DNA of 64,000 bases. Origin: Mogibacterium sp. Lineage in GTDB: Bacteria; Bacillota; Clostridia; Peptostreptococcales; Anaerovoracaceae. How positions within the stretch are numbered: position 1 is the first letter of the stretch; each line of letters opens with the position of its first letter. The position numbers and the translations under genes were made by a program. The notes under the pieces are model-generated. The model was not told the DNA's origin and ran no database searches. It saw only the letters and a list, made by a program, of their open reading frames with translations. Below are positions 44,401-51,948 of the stretch, one piece after another. The stretch is taken from assembly GCA_017512365.1 (NCBI GenBank), contig JAFWGQ010000069.1, positions 1 through 64,000 on the forward strand, given 5' to 3'.

Positions 44401-47248
44401 TGCTGTAGTCATCGCCTGTCTTGTAGACCGTCTTCGCCCATGTCTCGTCGTTATCCAGATTGGCATCCACGACTTCGAAGGCTGCGTCTATCTTGCCGCC
44501 TACTTTAGTTGTATCACCATAATATGCGGTGTACTCTCCTCCGGCCGTTTCTTCTGTATTATCAGCAGCATCCTCCACTTCGCTGAATGTAGATGTATAT
44601 ACCGGAGATACGATATCTCTCGTGAAACTGATCTGCAGGCTGTCAGTGGCGAGCCTGACCTTCTTTGATCCGGTAGGCCAGGAGGTGCCTCCATGCGATA
44701 CTACTTCGACTCCTAAACTGGTTTTTTCTGTTACTTCCAGCGAGTGGATTATGTCCGAACCGTAAATATGATATGCAGCATCGCCATCTTCTGTAAGCAG
44801 GGCAATATTCTCCAGCTCTGCATACTGATAGCCTTCTTCTGCATTGGTCTTAATATCTTCTGGCTTCAGTGTTTGTATAGTGCCTTTCTCTGTTTCCCAA
44901 TGTATGTGGTTTTTTACCCATAACAGGTTGTTATCTTCTATCCTTACGCTGGCTACCTTGACATTACCACTGACATATGCCCTTAACTTGCCACTCTCAT
45001 TATAAAGATGCATCTTCGCTTTCTGATTCGTTACAGGCGATACTTCCGTATCGTATGTTACAGTGACTGTCGGCTTCCTCGTGTCCACGACCTTGCCGTA
45101 CTTGAAGTTTACATAGCCGTTAGCGGCTGTTCCGTCTACAGTATCCTCTGCCTTAGGATTGAAATTCTCTCCGATAACAAGCTTATTCCCGGCTAAGTCT
45201 TCGGCATAGAGCTTGATTTCCGTGTACATTCCCTGAGAATTCCAGTTTCCTGTGATTTTTTTCTTGCTGCTGTCCGCAGTTCCCGATGCAGTTGCTCCGT
45301 CCTTCTTATAGGTCAGCGAAATAACCGAAGGATTGCTGTCCTCGATAGTGTATGTCGTAGCTGCTGCCGCATCATAGTAATAGTAATTATCTTCTACAAC
45401 ACTGCTTGATTTGGCAGTCGTCACGCTCACGAGTTTCGGTGCTGCTGCATCATAGTTGATAGCAAGGGTAGTTTCCCCTGTATTTCCTGCGTTGTCTGTT
45501 GCAACAGCCGTTATTGTAACGTTGCCCTCTATTGCGCCGAGCTTGTTCGCTACCGTAGCTGCCGACAGTGAACAGGTTGACGTTGTCACAGAGCCTAATT
45601 CTATCTCATCGGCGCTTGTCCCCAACTGGGCTTTTAATGCCAGTGAAGCAAGATCGGAGGCACTTGAAGATGCAGTCATTCCGCAGTTATCAGCCTTATA
45701 GTATGAATGTGTTTCACTCATTCCCAAAGTTACTTCCGGAGCTGTATTATCAAATGCGCATGTAATGGAGTCGCTGCTGACTCCGCCCCAAATACCTGTA
45801 GCTGAAATCTGTATTACTATGTTTCCGTTCAACGATTTCCCTGTCGTTTCCTCTGAAATCGTAAAACTGGTGGTCGTGCTGTCTCCGGTAAGCCCGGATA
45901 TAAGCTCACCTCCAACAGAAACTTCGACTATGTCGATTTCTGCGCCTGTATTTTCAAATGTGACAGTATGGCTCTTCGATGCTACAGCTGCATCCGTTGC
46001 ACTTGTTGTTATATTTACATCAGGAGCACCCCCAGCTTTTATATTCTGAAGATCAATTCGTCTTTGCTTATAAGCGGTATTCTCATTTTCTGAAGAATCT
46101 ACAGCTTTCACCACAAGGTACTTCCCGTCATCGACCTGTATCGAGCTCGACGGAGCATCCACCCAAGCTGTTATTGATGAAGGTTCACTGACTTCACTGT
46201 CGGAAATATAGTATTGAAGCGTCTTAACACCGCTTGCGTCCGTCGCGCTAATGTTGATATCGGCCTTTCCCTCATTGGACGGATTCACTGGCGCGACTAT
46301 CTTTATTTGCGGAGCTGTATTATCCTCTATCTCACCTCTCAGCTTTACCATGGCACTCTTGGCGCTGGTTCTCTCCGGTTCGATCTTTTCGGCCTTGATT
46401 TCTTTGCCGGCTTCATATACGGTCTTGCCCTGATCCGGGGTCCACCCTACAAAGTCCATGCCTTCCTTGCTTGCAGTCTCGTCAGGCAGCACAACAGGCT
46501 CGCCGTAAACGGCGATCTGATCTTCGACCTTATCAGCTTCGATTCCTTTTGCGCTGAATTGAATAGTATATGTCTGCTTCCAGACAGCCGTAAACTCAGC
46601 ATCAGCCTTCAGAGTAACTTTGTCGCCCGGCTCATACTCATCGCCCTTATACTTCCACCCTGTGAAGTAGTACTTCTTGCCGTCTCTGGCCTCATATACT
46701 TTCTTTCTTGCCTCAGGCTTTTCAGGCAGCTTGATCTCGCCGTCATTATCTGTCGTCTTAGGGTTGATCGCACTGAATCTGGCGTAGTTCTCTCCAAAGT
46801 CGAATTCTGCTTTGAAGGACTTTTCTTCAGCCTTCTTGCCTTCAGCCTTATTGCCTTCAGCCTTATTGTCTTCAGCCTTCTCCTCAGCCGTCCTGTCAGC
46901 ATTGCTGTCTGCCTGAGCTTCCTCTTTTTTAGGCTCGGCAGCCGCTTTGTCCGTTTCCTTGCCGGAAGCATCATCCTTCCCGGTTTCCGGCTCAGGATCG
47001 GTTTTTTCTGATCCGGCCTCCTCCTGTGCAGGCTTTGCCTCCTCCTGTGCAGGTTTTGACTCTTCCTGTGCAGGCTTTTTCTCTTCTTCTCCTGCGCCCT
47101 CTTCGCTGTTCGCAGAAGCCTCCGGTGCAGTCTGGTCAACAGCATAAGACTCTGTGCGGGACATCAGTCCGAGCGGCATCATGGTGATCACCATGGCCAC
47201 AGCGCACAGCAGAGCAAGGATCTTGCTGAAATAACTGTTTTTCTTCAT
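41423..47248 (-). CDS. Giant Ig-repeat surface protein of the secretion locus (1941 aa)
   Basis: Signal peptide at residues 1-37, with AGGAGAA ribosome site. Residues 40-150 are a charged Glu/Lys/Ala-rich low-complexity arm with PAQEE and KAEG repeats. Residues about 170-290 look like InlB B-type repeats (YYFTGWKYKGDEYEPGDKV and FVGWTPDQGKTVYEAGKEI, separate units). The remainder, about 1500 residues, is a chain of Ig-like bacterial domains with recurring TAPEV, DAAGN, DLAGN and VDKTPP boundaries. One membrane span near residue 1905 and a cytoplasmic RRKK tail end it, so it is membrane-anchored rather than sortase-anchored. It may span the wall alongside the EssC system. Confidence 0.82.
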   Translation of the reverse strand: MKKNSYFSKILALLCAVAMVITMMPLGLMSRTESYAVDQTAPEASANSEEGAGEEEKKPAQEESKPAQEEAKPAQEEAGSEKTDPEPETGKDDASGKETDKAAAEPKKEEAQADSNADRTAEEKAEDNKAEGNKAEGKKAEEKSFKAEFDFGENYARFSAINPKTTDNDGEIKLPEKPEARKKVYEARDGKKYYFTGWKYKGDEYEPGDKVTLKADAEFTAVWKQTYTIQFSAKGIEADKVEDQIAVYGEPVVLPDETASKEGMDFVGWTPDQGKTVYEAGKEIKAEKIEPERTSAKSAMVKLRGEIEDNTAPQIKIVAPVNPSNEGKADINISATDASGVKTLQYYISDSEVSEPSSITAWVDAPSSSIQVDDGKYLVVKAVDSSENENTAYKQRRIDLQNIKAGGAPDVNITTSATDAAVASKSHTVTFENTGAEIDIVEVSVGGELISGLTGDSTTTSFTISEETTGKSLNGNIVIQISATGIWGGVSSDSITCAFDNTAPEVTLGMSETHSYYKADNCGMTASSSASDLASLALKAQLGTSADEIELGSVTTSTCSLSAATVANKLGAIEGNVTITAVATDNAGNTGETTLAINYDAAAPKLVSVTTAKSSSVVEDNYYYYDAAAATTYTIEDSNPSVISLTYKKDGATASGTADSSKKKITGNWNSQGMYTEIKLYAEDLAGNKLVIGENFNPKAEDTVDGTAANGYVNFKYGKVVDTRKPTVTVTYDTEVSPVTNQKAKMHLYNESGKLRAYVSGNVKVASVRIEDNNLLWVKNHIHWETEKGTIQTLKPEDIKTNAEEGYQYAELENIALLTEDGDAAYHIYGSDIIHSLEVTEKTSLGVEVVSHGGTSWPTGSKKVRLATDSLQISFTRDIVSPVYTSTFSEVEDAADNTEETAGGEYTAYYGDTTKVGGKIDAAFEVVDANLDNDETWAKTVYKTGDDYSKVTPSETDAPETMSFVSQGDNKYSCQKTVSGTDGVYRFYVYGVDKAGNTLVMSSDEETKAAVAGSGGYNKTIQCSINEPGKFRSFSKVLDTEAPGYGLKISDEDMDGYLVKYGNVAADKQDIGTDGTYKPFRKNKTATVLAKGYDASPVKLQYRFTSVDANSESTEWTDSELFTSNGYPDAKTLTKDKEGETQFRVKDLKVADKAGNATELSESNTVYLDGTSPEGQEDIIKPEVSITSATKSITHHDTGYELYNTDVDLKFTVTDPYKNKSSSGLQHVWYTLSVDGTPIASEKLIKPNDEDYFDKGDLLMFGKADMENAVKEKGDEALTYSIDRTITIPKGVDNGYETNDIVVTLYAVDNSDNEAVPAVKGLGIDSVAPEVYVSLTRKASKGNKYFNENRTATIKVIDRNLGEKSKKIKIDTQIDVPESWTYTAGDNVSGNKDEWIKKLHYNKDGDYTLAVSGEDALGNRATDANIHWEGEHPKEFTIDKTNPTIKVTFDNNSVRNQKYYKANRTATITIVEHNFYDPDVKTAGSAKAPRKKAMGFPGRTKFSSKGDTRKSNIYFNKEGNFAFDVSYTDLAGNPAKTVKIPEFVIDKTPPVVKIENVDANNIYSGAIAPRASFEDDNFDRNNSKFSFTGARSGDRSDLAGGMKENEYGGVYTMSDFARIRKNDDIYTASATSTDMAGNNTSVSLSFSVNRFGSTYDYDGDTDTISLVSKKSGRYYTNKPQALVLREINVNPLKNYKLTLYKDDTSSTLKKGADYRVEERTVKGGYQYVYYINEDLITDEGSYNIVATSEDEAGNMNTNASIRTEEGVEEVPVKFVYDTTLPTVSFLDLSENNKVITLKENGSTLFRGMSSLDLGVRPDDDWALSAIEIGIRSSNAKKGQLFGPTKYEGEEFWEYMGEDKQKYFEEIIKSGSDTKFIDITIWDAAGNESKQTYKVLVTANIFELMLHYWYIVLAILAVIAGGAYYYARRKKNQEEGKAEQQQ

Positions 47249-47314
47249 CTTTTGATTCTCCTCTTCAGTAACTGTGTTTGCTATATGTAATATGTTCGAT
47301 TCTCCTGAACATCA

Positions 47315-47824
47315 TTACTTCGTGTCTGATCCGGGTTCCAGAACCTCTTCTGTATGAGTCTCCATCTCTACGGAGATCACGTCGAATTCCGCTCTTTCGC
47401 CTGCAGGTTCGAACGCATCCTCCGGAATCTCCGGACTATATCCCTGATGATCGAGCGGCATAGTCTCCGGCGCTGTACGCAGCTGTACAGTCTCAGGCGC
47501 CGCTCTCAATGGTACAGTTTCGGGTGCCGGCCGCAGCGGCACAGTCTCAGGCGCCTTCATGCCGGCCTTATCGGTTGAGCCGGCTTTTTTCTTCGATTCT
47601 TTCTTCTCATCAGTATCAAGCGGCGCGTCCCTCAGCGTTCCGGTTTCCGCTCTTTGCTTTTCCATTCCGATCAGGGCGTTCTTAAGACCTCTGCCGGAAC
47701 GTATCAAATAAACCTCGCGTATGTTGAATTTCCAGAACGTGATCGCTGACAGCGCGACCCCTGCGACTGCGGCTATAGTGCTGATTATGAAACCAACAGT
47801 CGAAATCGTCAGTAATTGTTCCAT
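47315..47824 (-). CDS. Membrane protein with four ETxxL repeats (169 aa)
   Basis: Residues 6-28 are one hydrophobic segment (STVGFIISTIAAVAGVALSAI); the rest is charged. Residues about 91-124 hold four tandem repeats of the form APETVPLR (third: APETVQLR, fourth: APETMPLD). Each Thr is followed by Leu at +3, which suits FHA recognition of a phosphothreonine. It starts right after the kinase gene (stop and start separated by 1 nt), so it is a likely kinase substrate. No known family recognised. Confidence 0.65.
   Translation of the reverse strand: MEQLLTISTVGFIISTIAAVAGVALSAITFWKFNIREVYLIRSGRGLKNALIGMEKQRAETGTLRDAPLDTDEKKESKKKAGSTDKAGMKAPETVPLRPAPETVPLRAAPETVQLRTAPETMPLDHQGYSPEIPEDAFEPAGERAEFDVISVEMETHTEEVLEPGSDTK
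47453..47554 (-). repeat. Coding repeat: four ETxxL units
   Basis: Nucleotide units coding APET-V/M-P/Q-L. Synonymous differences between units show that the protein repeat is kept, not just freshly duplicated DNA. Confidence 0.85.
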
Positions 47825-47825
47825 A

Positions 47826-49637
47826 TCAGTCCTCCGTCACCGTACTATCATCAGACTCTTCAGGCTCTTCATCATACTTGCCGAGCTCCTCATTGTGAGT
47901 TCTGTTCAGCTGACGCTCCGCATTGCTGATTTCTTCCTTAGCCTGCGAGATCATACTCTCTGTCGCTTTATTGCCGTTTGTGGAAGCCGTCTTCAGATAA
48001 TCACTTCCTGCTTTCAGCAGGGTCTTCATATCCTCAGCCTTGATCCCGGCTTCCGCATAGTTCGGCTGGTACAGACATATCTGTTTGGCTATCTCTCTGT
48101 AGATGAGAGCCGAATAGAACGTCTCCCCCGTTTTTTTATCTATCTGATCCGGGTCAGCGGCTATGTCTGCAAGACTGCCCCAGACTTTTTTATACTTGCT
48201 GCCGGTATTCTCGTACGAGGCGATCGTTCCGCCTTCATTTCCCCGGAAATCTGTATTTGTTACGTAGATATCACAGATAGTGGCAAGGCAGCTGCACAGG
48301 CCCTTTCTCCTGTCGTCGATCTTACTGTCGCTCTCCAGAAGCTTAAAGATCGCTTCCGCTCTCTTCTTGCTTCCCGTGAAGTAATCGAAGTAGCTGCTCG
48401 CGCGCCTTATCTGAAAGTCCAGATATTTATCGTGGTTCTTCCTGCTGAATTCATCAATATTTGTAGAGCCGCCTCTCCCGTTAGGCGTTTCGATCGCATT
48501 TGTAAGAGTATCCTCTTCCTTCTTTGTGATCGAGATCCCCTTATCGCTGTCAGGCTCCATCGCAGCGTCCAGGAGCGAATTGTATGCCGTCGGTTCGGCC
48601 GGTTTGATGTTCATGGCGCCGACCAGTATCTCCGACTTTTCGTCATATGTAGACGCATTGCTCGCCTGGCTGATCCTCGAGTCGTAACTGTTCCTCGCAG
48701 CTGAATTATGGAGTACCGTGAACGCTATCATTCCGAAGATCCCGATGAATGCAAGCGCAATGCTCATGGTGAACAGCTTCCACTTCCTGTTCCTCTCCAT
48801 GATCGCGATATCATCCTGATCATGGACATGCTCCAGAGCAAACATCAGCTCACGGCAGTCCTGATATCTGTCAGCAGGATCTGCCATACAGCACTTCCTG
48901 ACCACCTTTTCGAGTCCGGTGTTCTTGTAGTAAGGCACCAGCTCTCCGAGAGCTTTGATCTCGAAATTCGTATCTGCCGGGCTGTAACCCGTCAGAAGGT
49001 GATACATCGTAGCCCCCAGATTGAAGATATCCGTCCTTGCGTCCGTCTGCCCTTTGCCGCCGAACTGTTCAGGGGCAGCATATCCCTTGGTGCCGAGATT
49101 CTTTGTATCCGCTATGCCGTACTTTTTATATTCACGGGCGGTCCCGAAATCCAGCACTTCGATCTTCCCATCCGGGCACAGCATTATATTCGATGGTTTG
49201 AGGTCGCGATATATGATAGGCGGATCGAGCGTATGAAGATAATGCAGCACATCGCAGAGCTGCTTCGCCCAGTCCAGTACCAGCTCCGAATCGATCGGCT
49301 CGCTTGTTCCGTCAGCACGTCTGTTTTCGTCAAGAAGTTTCTGCAGAGACCGGCCCTCCACATAATCCATGACGATCATAACCGTGTCTTCATCTTCAAT
49401 GACATCGACTATGCTCGGAAGGTTGGGATGATGGAGTCTCTTGAGCATCTCCGTCTCTGCCGCGAGGCTCTGTTTAACGACATCTATATCATTACCGCCA
49501 TCCTTGCGGACTTCCTTTACTGCCCACGTCTTGTTTGCCTTCTCATTCAGAGCGAGATAGACGACGCTCATTCCTCCCTCGTCGATCTTACTCAGAATCT
49601 TATATTTGCCGTCCAGAACCTGGCCTACCTGAAGCAT
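47826..49637 (-). CDS. Membrane Ser/Thr protein kinase (603 aa)
   Basis: Eukaryotic-like kinase of the Hanks type. N-terminal domain: glycine loop IDEGGMSVVY, lysine in WAVKEVR, catalytic YRDLKPSN near residue 143, DFGTAREY near residue 167, activation-loop GTKGYAAPEQ. A membrane span at about residues 284-310 is followed by about 290 residues outside, with helical, TPR-like segments but no PASTA repeats, so its signal differs from PrkC-type kinases. Encoded between the PP2C phosphatase and a repeat protein, in the usual phosphatase-kinase order. Confidence 0.93.
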   Translation of the reverse strand: MLQVGQVLDGKYKILSKIDEGGMSVVYLALNEKANKTWAVKEVRKDGGNDIDVVKQSLAAETEMLKRLHHPNLPSIVDVIEDEDTVMIVMDYVEGRSLQKLLDENRRADGTSEPIDSELVLDWAKQLCDVLHYLHTLDPPIIYRDLKPSNIMLCPDGKIEVLDFGTAREYKKYGIADTKNLGTKGYAAPEQFGGKGQTDARTDIFNLGATMYHLLTGYSPADTNFEIKALGELVPYYKNTGLEKVVRKCCMADPADRYQDCRELMFALEHVHDQDDIAIMERNRKWKLFTMSIALAFIGIFGMIAFTVLHNSAARNSYDSRISQASNASTYDEKSEILVGAMNIKPAEPTAYNSLLDAAMEPDSDKGISITKKEEDTLTNAIETPNGRGGSTNIDEFSRKNHDKYLDFQIRRASSYFDYFTGSKKRAEAIFKLLESDSKIDDRRKGLCSCLATICDIYVTNTDFRGNEGGTIASYENTGSKYKKVWGSLADIAADPDQIDKKTGETFYSALIYREIAKQICLYQPNYAEAGIKAEDMKTLLKAGSDYLKTASTNGNKATESMISQAKEEISNAERQLNRTHNEELGKYDEEPEESDDSTVTED

Positions 49638-49662
49638 TTGGTCTTTACCTCTCTGAAATCAT

Positions 49663-50433
49663 TCAGATTATTTTTACTATTACCGCACTCAAATTATCCG
49701 TTTCACCGCGCTGGATATTAAGATCTGTAACCTCTCTTAATTTGCGGTTCATTATGCTCCGGGATGTCAGTGAATCCGGAGCAAAAGCTGTATATAATTC
49801 ATCTGCCGTTACTTCGTGTCTCATGCCGTCACAACAGATCAGGAATGCATTTCCGGGTTCCGCCGTTCCTGATAAGAACTGCGGTGTTATTATGTTTGAC
49901 GCGCCTATGCACTGCAGCAGCAGGCCTCGGTCCGGCGATACGCGAGCCTCTTCGTACGTCATGCGGCCGGCATCCATCTCGCGCTGCACCAGAGTCTGGT
50001 CCTTTGTGAGTTGTCTGATGCCTTCTGTATCCAGCAGATAGATTCTTGAATCACCGACGTTAAGCAGATAATAATCATTGTTTATAAGGAGCAGCACGAC
50101 CGCTGTCGTCCCGAGTTCGATCGAGTTCTTTGCCGCATAATCGGCAAGCTGTCTGTTGGTAGAGACCACGACTCTCTTCCAGTCTTCCTCGAGTTCGTTT
50201 GAACTCAATCCTCCGGGCAGCAGATACGGAAGTCTTTCGGAGAACCAGGAAGTCAGATTCTTCACCATGATTGCGCTGGCCAGTTCTCCTCTTGAAAGGC
50301 CTCCCATGCCGTCGCATACTGACGCCAGCAGGATCTCATCACCGCCGCTTCTTGCTCTGAGCAGCAGCGTGGAATCCTGGTTGTTCTCTTTGCTGACACC
50401 TATGTCTGAATATGATGCTGTAATGTAATCCAT
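49663..50433 (-). CDS. PP2C-type Ser/Thr phosphatase (256 aa)
   Basis: Removes phosphate from proteins phosphorylated by the neighbouring kinase. Metal-binding residues are in NNQD, SVCDGMGG, CCDGMRH and TDNLSAV. Close in length to Stp1/PrpC enzymes. 21 bp after the FHA gene; the ribosome site is weak, so translation may depend on coupling. Soluble. Confidence 0.93.
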   Translation of the reverse strand: MDYITASYSDIGVSKENNQDSTLLLRARSGGDEILLASVCDGMGGLSRGELASAIMVKNLTSWFSERLPYLLPGGLSSNELEEDWKRVVVSTNRQLADYAAKNSIELGTTAVVLLLINNDYYLLNVGDSRIYLLDTEGIRQLTKDQTLVQREMDAGRMTYEEARVSPDRGLLLQCIGASNIITPQFLSGTAEPGNAFLICCDGMRHEVTADELYTAFAPDSLTSRSIMNRKLREVTDLNIQRGETDNLSAVIVKII

Positions 50434-50454
50434 ACTGAAATCTTTAACCGTGCA

Positions 50455-51288
50455 TCACCTGACTATGAATGTAAACGGTTCATCTCCTATCATGATCCTG
50501 TCACGGTTCTTTAGCTTGACTTCTTTTCCTTCCTCCACTTTGACATTATTCACAAATGTACGATTGAGGCTGCCGTTGTCGACAATATAATAGTCAGCGC
50601 CCTTTCTTTTTATGGTCGCGTGATTACGGCTGACAGACAGGTTGTCCTCCAGACAGAGATCGACCAGGCCTGATTCCCGTCCGATAACAAATTGCTCCGA
50701 TTTGAGTTCGATCCTGTCTTTGGTTCGCGGTCTCTGGAGCCATCCCTTTTTATATACATGCTTTGAGAACAATCCGCCGCCCTGTTCTTCAACAGGCAGA
50801 TCTTCAAGCAATTCCGTAGGCGGGGCTTTGCCTTCAGCGCGGTCTGCAGAAGCCGGATTACCATTACTGTCTGTAGCGGCCGGACCATTATCAGACTTCA
50901 GCACTTCAGTTCCCCGTCTTCCTGTGCTTTGCCGGCTGCCGCTTTGGGAAGCTTCTGTGTTGCTGAACGGATCATCCTCCGGATGGAGCACTGCTGTTCC
51001 GTTATTTTTCTTGACGGAAGTATTCTCACCGCCTGATCCTGCTTTGTTAATTCCTGTAGGATTCTCCATATCCGGCGTCAATACTGCAGTTCCGTTGTTG
51101 CGCTTTCCTGAATTATCGGCATTCAGTGATGGCGTACCATCACGCTGCTTTATTGAGTTTTCAGACAGATCCTCTGTTTTGTAATAGCGCGCTGTTGTAA
51201 CTGAATTCCCCTTCGACTTGCTCAGAAAGAAAATAACAACTGCTACTACGGCAAAAACAGCAAGAGCTGCAACAAGAATGATTGTCAC
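50455..51288 (-). CDS. Membrane FHA-domain protein with GTxxL linker (277 aa)
   Basis: GTG start with AAGGAG 6 nt upstream. Residues 3-22 form the only membrane span. Residues about 40-135 are a disordered Asn/Gly-rich linker holding GTPSL, NGTAVL, NGTAVL and RGTEVL, four Thr with Leu at +3. Residues about 195-277 are an FHA domain (IGRESGLVDLC, SRNHATI, GSLNRTFVNN), in which Arg, Ser, His and Asn positions expected to bind phosphothreonine are present. Phosphorylated linker sites may bind its own or other FHA domains, comparable in idea to GarA. First gene of the 22-kb operon. Confidence 0.85.
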   Translation of the reverse strand: MTIILVAALAVFAVVAVVIFFLSKSKGNSVTTARYYKTEDLSENSIKQRDGTPSLNADNSGKRNNGTAVLTPDMENPTGINKAGSGGENTSVKKNNGTAVLHPEDDPFSNTEASQSGSRQSTGRRGTEVLKSDNGPAATDSNGNPASADRAEGKAPPTELLEDLPVEEQGGGLFSKHVYKKGWLQRPRTKDRIELKSEQFVIGRESGLVDLCLEDNLSVSRNHATIKRKGADYYIVDNGSLNRTFVNNVKVEEGKEVKLKNRDRIMIGDEPFTFIVR

Positions 51289-51297
51289 TACAAACTC

Positions 51298-51328
51298 CTT
51301 ATGAAAAAGAAAGCCTGTGCTTCATAAG
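51298..51328 (-). other. Hairpin touching the ribosome site of the FHA gene
   Basis: CTTATGAA pairs perfectly with TTCATAAG; on the mRNA the right arm runs into AAGGAG. The hairpin would partly hide the ribosome site of the first gene of the operon. Confidence 0.5.
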
Positions 51329-51412
51329 CAAAAAATTCCACACAAAAAGCTTGTCCAGATTACTTTCTATCAGTCCTTGTAGATGTTAAAAACCACCTCA
51401 TACCTGTGTAAC

Positions 51413-51443
51413 ATTCTACTTGAATAATTTTCTGTATTCAAGT
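51413..51443 (-). promoter_or_regulatory. Predicted promoter and operator of the secretion operon
   Basis: On the minus strand TTGAAT (51436-51441), 17-nt spacer, TAGAAT (51413-51418). The same stretch has an inverted repeat ACTTGAAT (51418-51425) with ATTCAAGT (51436-51443) that overlaps the -35 and abuts the -10, so a protein bound there would block transcription. A similar TTCAAGTATA occurs at 51459-51468. Confidence 0.6.
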
Positions 51444-51544
51444 TTATAGGTAATTAATTTCAAGTATATGTAAGTAGTTACTTATTTCTATTGTCGAAAA
51501 AAGCAAAAGACCAGCTATCTTGTACCTGGTCTTCCTTCTTACCC

Positions 51545-51739
51545 CTATATATCTGTTATCTTGATTTCGCTTATATCTACTTCAAATACGTTCGCCAGCT
51601 TCAATACCTTTCCTACAGCGATCCTGGATATATCCTTTTCCCAGGCATTATATGTCTGGACAGATATTCCCATTCGTTCAGCTGTTTCTTTTTGTGTCCA
51701 GTTTTTGCGGGCTCGTAATTCCTTTAGAGAATAGCGCAT
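51545..51739 (-). CDS. XRE-family HTH regulator (64 aa)
   Basis: A single Cro/CI-type helix-turn-helix: LKELRARKNWTQKETAERMG, then SVQTYNAWEKDISRI, then the packing helices (given as separate parts). Nothing else but the DNA-binding domain. Start behind AAAGGAGG. It lies between the secretion operon promoter and the LexA-like gene, which is divergent; sites like TTCAAGTATA flank it on both sides, so it is a good candidate to control the secretion operon, itself, or both. Confidence 0.85.
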   Translation of the reverse strand: MRYSLKELRARKNWTQKETAERMGISVQTYNAWEKDISRIAVGKVLKLANVFEVDISEIKITDI

Positions 51740-51777
51740 ATAAAGTGCCTCCTTTGACTACCCTTTTTCACAAAAAC

Positions 51778-51853
51778 TATACTTGAAAACAATTCTTATA
51801 TCAACAGGTATATGAATCAAAATCTATTGATGCTATGCATAATATCAAGTATA
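51778..51853. promoter_or_regulatory. Operator-like repeats between the two regulators
   Basis: TATACTTGAA (51778-51787) and ATCAAGTATA (51844-51853) are inverted copies of the motif found at 51417-51468. The 210-bp gap is AT-rich and contains the divergent promoters. Confidence 0.5.
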
Positions 51854-51948
51854 TTTGAATTTTATTTAAAAATAATTGAATTATTGTAAAGCGGGTTGTA
51901 ATATTGGATTTGTAAGTATTTGACCGGTTGAATCAACAGGAGAACTGT

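Noticed and set aside
46609-47145. 178-codon basic frame within the giant Ig protein gene
   Set aside because: Shifted frame of the Glu/Lys-rich arm on the same strand; composition is an artefact of the repeats.
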